Source: Acidobacteriota bacterium (GTDB lineage: Bacteria; Acidobacteriota; Terriglobia; UBA7540). From it: DNA of 48,291 bases. Below the pieces are notes generated by a model. That model had not been told where the DNA came from, ran no database searches, and saw only the letters and a program-made list of their open reading frames with translations. Of the stretch, positions 43,227 to 48,291 are shown piece by piece. Where the stretch lies: assembly GCA_021787735.1 (NCBI GenBank), contig JAJYLL010000025.1, positions 1 through 48,291 on the forward strand, read 5' to 3'. Within the stretch, counting starts at the first letter, position 1, and every line of letters starts with the position of its first letter. Position numbers and translations under genes: made by a program.

Positions 43227-44597
43227 ATGGCCTTCCAAAGAGTTCGTGCTTTCGAGATCATATTTCTTATTGGAGCCCTGACTATTTCATCTGCCATTGT
43301 GTCCGGCCAGCAGCAGAAGCCGCGCTATGACCTTCTGCTGAAAGGCGGACACGTCATTGATCCCGCCAATCACATTGACCGCGTGATGGACGTCGCTGTT
43401 GCGGACAGCAAGATCGCCGCGGTGCAACCGGATATCCCGTCGGCCGACGCAGGCAAGGTGGTGAACGTCCAGGGGCTTTACGTCACGCCGGGACTGATTG
43501 ACATCCATGTTCATATCGGCTACGGAGGAGCGCCGGACAACTGGTATTCACCGAGTGCGCGTTCCCATATACCGCCGTTTGGAATGCCGCCCGATCTGAT
43601 GTTTAATTCAGGTGTCACAACCGTGGTGGACGCGGGAAGTTCGGGCGCCGCGACCTTTCTGCGCGAAAAAGAGATGGTGATGGACCATGCCAGGATTCGC
43701 GTGCTGGCCTTCCTGAACATCGTTGCCGACGGGATGAACGGCGGGCTGGAACAGACGGTGGACCAGATGAATCCGAAGCTGTGCGCGGAGACGATTGAAA
43801 AATACCGCGACCTGGTCGTGGGGGTGAAAACAGCCCACTACTGGACCGGGAAGCCGTGGGATGGCGAGCACCAGCCCTGGACTGCCGTCGATCGCGCAGA
43901 AGAGTGCGCCCGCATGGCGAATGTGCCGGTGATGGTTGACTTCTGGCCACGCCCGCCCCTGCGGTCGTACGCCGAGCTGATCCTGAAGAAGATGCGCCCG
44001 GGCGACATTCATACGCACGTCTTTGCGCAGCAGTTTCCGATCATTATGCCCAACGGCAAACTGAACCCCATCATGGAAGAGGCGCGCAAGCGCGGCGTGA
44101 TTTTTGACGTGGGACACGGCGGCGGAAGTTTCTGGTTCCGGAATGCCGTCCCGGCGGTCGAGCAAGGCTTCCTGCCGGATTCCATCTCGACCGACCTGCA
44201 CATGGAAAGCATGACCTGGAAGGCCATCAGCATGGTGAACGTGATGTCGAAATTCCTGGCCATGGGCGTACCGCTCGAGACGGTGGTCCGCGAATCGACA
44301 GTGAATCCGGCGCATGAGATTCACCGGCCGGAACTGGGAACGCTTTCCGTGGGGCGCGGGGCCGATATTGCCGTGCTGCAGGAATTGCACGGAAAATATA
44401 GCTATGCCGATGATGGCTATGCCCGGCTGGATGGGAACGTCGAATTGATTGCCCGTATGACGGTGCGGGCCGGCCGGATCGTGTTTGATCCCTCTGGACT
44501 CAGCATGGTGGAATGGCAAAAAGCGCGGAAGCAGTATTTCACGCCGCCTACCGAGGGCGCACATCGCCCATCGACGGCGGACGACTATCCGCGGTGA
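43227..44597 (+). CDS. Exported amidohydrolase/deacetylase-type metallohydrolase
   Basis: This 456-residue amidohydrolase-superfamily protein has a signal sequence (FEIIFLIGALTISSAIVSG). ATG 43227 is preferred to 43218, since GGAGG lies at 43213-43217. Metal-binding features are HVHIG at the first strand, VVGVKTAHYW with a possible carbamylated Lys, DIHTHVF, VGHGGGSF and ISTDLH. The family includes N-acyl amino-acid and amino-sugar deacetylases and dihydroorotase-like enzymes. In Enterococcus-type clusters a deacetylase of this group accompanies a SelA/DgaE-like PLP enzyme (recalled association). De-acylation of an N-acyl amino sugar acid is therefore plausible here. Confidence 0.8.
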   Translation: MAFQRVRAFEIIFLIGALTISSAIVSGQQQKPRYDLLLKGGHVIDPANHIDRVMDVAVADSKIAAVQPDIPSADAGKVVNVQGLYVTPGLIDIHVHIGYGGAPDNWYSPSARSHIPPFGMPPDLMFNSGVTTVVDAGSSGAATFLREKEMVMDHARIRVLAFLNIVADGMNGGLEQTVDQMNPKLCAETIEKYRDLVVGVKTAHYWTGKPWDGEHQPWTAVDRAEECARMANVPVMVDFWPRPPLRSYAELILKKMRPGDIHTHVFAQQFPIIMPNGKLNPIMEEARKRGVIFDVGHGGGSFWFRNAVPAVEQGFLPDSISTDLHMESMTWKAISMVNVMSKFLAMGVPLETVVRESTVNPAHEIHRPELGTLSVGRGADIAVLQELHGKYSYADDGYARLDGNVELIARMTVRAGRIVFDPSGLSMVEWQKARKQYFTPPTEGAHRPSTADDYPR

Positions 44598-44675
44598 CGA
44601 ACATGGACAAGCGGGCTGCGGGCTGAGCTTCACGCAGCAAGTCACGCAGCCACTACGAAGGACCTGGGTGCGGAC

Positions 44676-45836
44676 ATGAAACGGAGAACTTTCCTTCAGA
44701 GCGCGTGGCTGGGATATGCCGGCTCAATGGTCAGCCGGCTGAAGGCGCAGGGTGCGAAGCCGTTCTCGCGGCCCAAGGCGCCGCCGATCGAGACTCACGG
44801 ATTACAGGATTACAAGCCTTCGCCGCTAGGCATGCCGGGGCTTTTTCCCGGCCGCGTCGTTGAGGTCGTTGATCCGGGTGCGATTGCGAACAATCACGTT
44901 TCGCAACCTGCTGTGGGCCGCATGCTGGAACGCGGCATGGTGGAACTCACCGGAAGAAGCAACGTCGAGGATGCCTGGAGGCTCTTCATCCAGCCCACGG
45001 ACGTGGTCGGGATCAAGATCAATCCTTCGGGCGCTCCAGCGTGCTATTCGTCTCCTGAAATCGTGCGGGAAATTATCAGTGCCGTGGAGAGGGTTGGAGT
45101 CCCCCGGCACAATATCGTGATTTATGATCGGTATTCGTATGAGGTCCAGCTTGGCAGCTACAGCGCCTTCCTGCCGGTTGGCGTGCGCCTGGTCGGCATT
45201 GAAAACTCCGTTCTTGATCTCTCCGGATACGACATGGACGTTTATTGCCAGGCGGATTTCTTTGGCGAATGGGAAACGCGTTCTTACCTTGCCGCGGTGG
45301 TCTCGCAACAGGTGACCAAAATCATCAATGTTCCCACGCTGAAGGACCACTCGGCTTCAGGCGTGACGGGATGCCTGAAGAACCTGGCGTACGGTTCATT
45401 CAACAACGTCGCGCGCTCACACCAGGAGCCGATTACTTATACCGACCCTTTGATTGGGGTGATGTGTACGGTTGAGCCGCTGCGATCTAAGGCTGTTCTG
45501 CACATCATGGACGGTATGCGGGAAGTCTGGCACGGAGGACCGCTCACCCAGGTCCAGAGTTTCATCGCGCAGCCTGGAATGCTGATGCTGGGCACCGACC
45601 CGGTGGCGGTTGACACGACTGAACTGGACATCATTCAGAAGAAAAGGCAGGCGGAAGGTGCGCTTTCGCTGTGGGACCGGAACCCGAAAAACCTCACTCA
45701 TGATTCAAACGAGTTTTACCACAACTCTCACTTGAACCTCTTCTACCGCCAGCCGGGACACATCGCGGCGGCAGGGAAGCTGGGTCTGGGAATTTCCGAC
45801 TTCCAGAAAATTGATCGTCAAAAAATCCAACTGTGA
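44676..45836 (+). CDS. Tat-exported DUF362 protein
   Basis: This 386-residue protein starts with a Tat-like leader (MKRRTFLQSAWLGYAGS). The DUF362 core includes DVVGIKINPSG, HNIVIYDRYSYE, KIINVPTLKDHSASGVTGCLKNLAYG and HIMDGMREVWHGGP. Unlike DUF362 proteins fused to ferredoxins, no CxxCxxC cluster is present, and its few cysteines are scattered. The function of the family is unknown. The following gene overlaps it by 4 bp (GTGA), so they are translationally coupled. Confidence 0.85.
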   Translation: MKRRTFLQSAWLGYAGSMVSRLKAQGAKPFSRPKAPPIETHGLQDYKPSPLGMPGLFPGRVVEVVDPGAIANNHVSQPAVGRMLERGMVELTGRSNVEDAWRLFIQPTDVVGIKINPSGAPACYSSPEIVREIISAVERVGVPRHNIVIYDRYSYEVQLGSYSAFLPVGVRLVGIENSVLDLSGYDMDVYCQADFFGEWETRSYLAAVVSQQVTKIINVPTLKDHSASGVTGCLKNLAYGSFNNVARSHQEPITYTDPLIGVMCTVEPLRSKAVLHIMDGMREVWHGGPLTQVQSFIAQPGMLMLGTDPVAVDTTELDIIQKKRQAEGALSLWDRNPKNLTHDSNEFYHNSHLNLFYRQPGHIAAAGKLGLGISDFQKIDRQKIQL

Positions 45837-46891
45837 ACGTGGGATCCATGAACCCTCAGAATTCTGACGCGGAGCAATGGGCTACGCTGCTGAGCGACCG
45901 CGAGCGTACGGGAGGTCTGGGCGTAAGGCATGTTTCGGCGCCTAATCAGACCCGCTGGCGCGTGCGGCTTGCGAAGTCAGTCCGCTCGGCGCCGGTGCTG
46001 GGGGGCGACCTTCTTTTTGTCACGTGCCTCGATGGCTTCCTGCATGCTATCGACACCAGAACGGGCAGGCACGCCTGGAAATTCGATGCCGGAAACCAAA
46101 TCCACTCGACTCCGTCGCTTGCAGGCAACAAGGTCCTGTTCGGTTGTGGCGGCGGCAGCGTGTATGCGCTCGAGCGCAGTTCGGGCCGGGAAATCTGGGA
46201 GTTCGCAACAAAAGCAGAGGTCTGGCCGTCGCCCGTGGTCCAGAACGGCAAAGTCTTTTTTGGCTCAGCAGACGGAAATTTCTATGCCGTTGATTTCGAA
46301 AGCGGCAAACGCGAATGGGCGCGATCTCTGGATGCGCGTATTTACTCAACGGCCTTTGCCACCGCGGGACGGCTCTACTTCGGATGCAGCGACAACCACG
46401 TTTATTGTTTGGAGGAGTCGTCGGGCAAAGTGCTGTGGAGCACTCCCACTGGCAATGTTATTGATTCTTCGCCGGCGGTGGACGGAGACACAGTGGTCGT
46501 CGGATCGGAAGACTTTGCAGTCTATGCGCTCGACGCCGCCAGCGGTGCCGTTCGTTGGAAATTTGAAACCGGATTGGGCATTTCCTCTTCGCCCGCGATC
46601 AGCGGCGGCACAGTATTTATCGGCAGCAAGGACAATTTTTTCTACGCTCTCGATCTTCGCACCGGGAGCCTGCGCTGGAAGACCGATTTGAACACCAGCG
46701 TGACAGCGTCGCCGGTGGTGGCGGAGGGTGTTGTTTGCATTCAGGCCGGCGGCCTCGTGGCACTGGATATCGCAACAGGCAAGGTGGCCTGGCGGGCCGC
46801 GCTGGGCGGGTCGCTCCAGTCGGTCCCGGTCCTTACGGGGCGTTATATTTATCTGTCCGGCATTCAGGGGACTGTCTATGCGCTTGAGTAA
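45833..46891 (+). CDS. PQQ-type beta-propeller repeat protein
   Basis: This 352-residue protein contains seven or eight PQQ-like blades, each with a VYALD-type aromatic-acidic ending and a G(K/R)xxW pattern (TRTGRHAWKF, SSGREIWEF, SSGKVLWS, ASGAVRWKF, RTGSLRWKT, ATGKVAWRA). The blades start near residue 40. No signal peptide is evident, so it may be cytoplasmic or use an untypical export. BamB-like folds act as scaffolds, and true PQQ dehydrogenases are longer. The GTG at 45833 overlaps the DUF362 stop; ATG 45848 is an alternative. The next gene begins inside its end. Confidence 0.82.
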   Translation: MNVGSMNPQNSDAEQWATLLSDRERTGGLGVRHVSAPNQTRWRVRLAKSVRSAPVLGGDLLFVTCLDGFLHAIDTRTGRHAWKFDAGNQIHSTPSLAGNKVLFGCGGGSVYALERSSGREIWEFATKAEVWPSPVVQNGKVFFGSADGNFYAVDFESGKREWARSLDARIYSTAFATAGRLYFGCSDNHVYCLEESSGKVLWSTPTGNVIDSSPAVDGDTVVVGSEDFAVYALDAASGAVRWKFETGLGISSSPAISGGTVFIGSKDNFFYALDLRTGSLRWKTDLNTSVTASPVVAEGVVCIQAGGLVALDIATGKVAWRAALGGSLQSVPVLTGRYIYLSGIQGTVYALE

Positions 46892-47900
46892 CACTGTCCC
46901 TCTCAACGCCGCCCTGCTGCTCATGGCCCTGGGCCCGGTCTATCCGGTGACTCATGCAAACGAGCTTGTTTACAGGAAGTATTACGCCATGGGGACGGTC
47001 TTTGAGATCGCGGCCTATGGCCCTTCACCATCGCAAACATCACTGGCTATTGATCAGGCGTTCAAAGAGGTGGTTCGCCTGGATCATGTGATGAGCGATT
47101 ACATTTCCAACAGCGATTTGAGCCGCATCAACCGCACCGCGCACTTCCGCCCCGAGCCGATTCCCCCCGACCTCTACCAGGTGATCCAGCAGTCGCTTGT
47201 CTATTCGCGCCTGTCGATGGGCAAGTTCGATATCACGGTGGGACCGCTCGCCCTGCTGTGGAAAGCGGAGATCCGGGACGGGACCGTTCCTTCCAAGGCA
47301 GAAGAAGACAAGCTGCGGCGGTGCGTGGGATGGCGCAACGTCGTCTTGATTCCACCTGATCACATTGAGTTCCGATCGCCGTGCATGGCCATCGACCTGG
47401 GAGCCATCGGCAAGGGATACGCAGTGGACCGGGCCGCGGCGGTATTGCGGTCTCATGGAATCGACAGTGCCCTGATCTGCGCCGGAAGCAGCACCATTTA
47501 TGCGATGGGCGCACCGCCGGGCGGCGACGCTTGGACGGTCCAGCTTCGGGACCCTTCGCGAAAACTGAATCCGGGAGTCCGCCTGAGTGGAAACAGCGTT
47601 TCGACTTCAGAACAGACGCGCAATCCTGAGCCTGGAAGCGGGCCGTTCGGGCATATCATCGATCCCGCAAAAGGTGTGCCCATGAAAACGTCTTACGCTG
47701 TCAGTGTGGTTGCGGGCTCAGCCACGGCGTCGGATGCGCTCTCCACAACTTTGCTGCTGATGGGGCCAGAGCGGGGAAAAGAGCTCGTCAGGAAGTTGCC
47801 GAACGTGGCGGCCATCTGGATCTCAGACCGCGGAAAATCCGAAATGATTTCTACCGGGCCGCAGATTACGACAGGTTCTACGGCCGGCGCAAATCGTTAA
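46878..47900 (+). CDS. apbE: FAD:protein FMN transferase ApbE (exported)
   Basis: This 340-residue periplasmic enzyme attaches FMN covalently to Ser/Thr of target proteins. The N-terminal hydrophobic segment (NAALLLMALGPVYPVTHA) is a signal peptide. Landmarks are YYAMGTVFEIAAYG, LDHVMSDYISNSDLSRIN, KFDITVGPL, IDLGAIGKGYAVDRAA and the metal/FAD-binding ASDALSTTLLLMG. The ATG at 46878 overlaps the propeller gene by 14 bp, so the DUF362, propeller and apbE genes form one tightly packed unit. No flavinylation target (FMN-binding NqrC/RnfG-like domain) is in the window, so the client is outside it or unrecognised. Confidence 0.9.
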   Translation: MRLSNTVPLNAALLLMALGPVYPVTHANELVYRKYYAMGTVFEIAAYGPSPSQTSLAIDQAFKEVVRLDHVMSDYISNSDLSRINRTAHFRPEPIPPDLYQVIQQSLVYSRLSMGKFDITVGPLALLWKAEIRDGTVPSKAEEDKLRRCVGWRNVVLIPPDHIEFRSPCMAIDLGAIGKGYAVDRAAAVLRSHGIDSALICAGSSTIYAMGAPPGGDAWTVQLRDPSRKLNPGVRLSGNSVSTSEQTRNPEPGSGPFGHIIDPAKGVPMKTSYAVSVVAGSATASDALSTTLLLMGPERGKELVRKLPNVAAIWISDRGKSEMISTGPQITTGSTAGANR

Positions 47901-47914
47901 GGGAATCTTCAGAT

Positions 47915-48291
47915 ATGCAAACTTTGCGACTGCTTGTCCTCGGTTGTTTCCTGTTGCTGGGCACGATGCCGGCGCAAGGACGCGTATTCCTTCAATGGAC
48001 CGAACCTGCCATTCCGCCTGCCACGGAGATCGGCGCCAGGGACGTGGTTGTGCCGTGGGCGCCCGGCAACATCCAGTTGATGAAGACCGCCCGGGAACGC
48101 GGTTATCGCGTCTTTGCCGAAGTCAACGCTGCGAATGCCGTCGCTGCCGCAGACGCGGCTGCTGCAAGCGCGCTTGCAGGCATCATTGTAGAGAGAGATT
48201 CCAACGTTCCCGGCCAGGGACAGGTGGGGGCGCTGATCGTGCGATTGCGGAAGTCGCGCCCGGGTCTTTCAATTCTTGAACTCGACCCGGG
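47915..48291 (+). CDS. Exported protein of unknown function (5' part)
   Basis: The frame is open from ATG 47915 to the window edge (125 residues). It has a clear signal peptide (LRLLVLGCFLLLGTMPAQG). The mature part has VPWAPGNIQLMKTARERGYRVFAEVN, an alternating strand-helix pattern that resembles a TIM-barrel start, followed by an Ala-rich stretch. No family was recognised. It follows apbE by 14 bp and is probably in the same operon. Confidence 0.65.
   Translation, partial: MQTLRLLVLGCFLLLGTMPAQGRVFLQWTEPAIPPATEIGARDVVVPWAPGNIQLMKTARERGYRVFAEVNAANAVAAADAAAASALAGIIVERDSNVPGQGQVGALIVRLRKSRPGLSILELDP

Noticed and set aside
1..48291. CRISPR arrays, insertion sequences, phage attachment sites or tRNA genes
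   Set aside because: No regularly spaced repeats, transposase motifs, terminal repeats or tRNA cloverleaf were seen apart from the tRNA-like ends of tmRNA.

Overview
The window looks like a chromosomal segment of a soil-type Acidobacteriota bacterium. The clues are Oar-like TonB-dependent receptors with a carboxypeptidase-regulatory N-terminus, many Tat- or Sec-exported sugar enzymes, a tmRNA whose tag ends ANTQFAYAA, and high-GC coding sequence with Gram-negative LPS genes. No phage, IS element, CRISPR array, rRNA or tRNA was found. The phylum assignment is an inference.

Positions 1-8180 form an L-fucose release and catabolism locus. It holds an L-fuconate dehydratase and a sugar mutarotase (+), an L-fuconolactonase-like amidohydrolase and a Tat-exported GH29 fucosidase (-), a second divergent Tat-exported GH29 (+) and an ACS-type MFS transporter (+). 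The SDR at 12796-13554 probably belongs to the same non-phosphorylating pathway.

Positions 8181-12760 interrupt that locus with a rearranged block. It contains two genes whose reading frames run through an in-frame TGA exactly at a catalytic selenocysteine position: a deiodinase-family protein (GSHT-U-PPF) and an AhpD-like protein (CPF-U). Each TGA is followed by a hairpin whose loop starts with GGU exactly 18 nt after the TGA, which fits a bacterial SECIS element. The deiodinase gene lost its 3' end and is joined to a decayed TonB receptor pseudogene. A frameshifted, internally deleted amino-acid permease follows the AhpD-like gene. The AhpD-like gene appears intact.

Positions 13555-35600 are mostly ordinary. 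They carry LPS heptose genes (HldE-type kinase, GT9), a Trm112-like protein, a lipase-maturation-factor-like membrane protein, an exported GH2, an aminotransferase, a large Oar-like TonB receptor behind a promoter and two copies of a 14-bp near-palindrome, a lytic transglycosylase overlapping a GAF-like gene, tmRNA (ssrA), an Arg-rich repeat protein, a kelch/IPT lipoprotein and a small exported Gly/Met-rich protein.

Positions 36050-48291 hold a second catabolic region in which most products carry export signals: a gluconolactonase-like enzyme, three RidA proteins, an RraA/aldolase-like protein, a SelA-fold PLP enzyme with a Tat signal, a UxuA-like protein with a Tat signal, a deacetylase-type amidohydrolase, a DUF362 protein, a PQQ-type beta-propeller, ApbE and a partial exported protein. 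Together they suggest extracytoplasmic degradation of an amino-sugar acid or sugar acid (de-acylation, PLP ammonia elimination, RidA imine hydrolysis, aldol cleavage). That pathway is a hypothesis.
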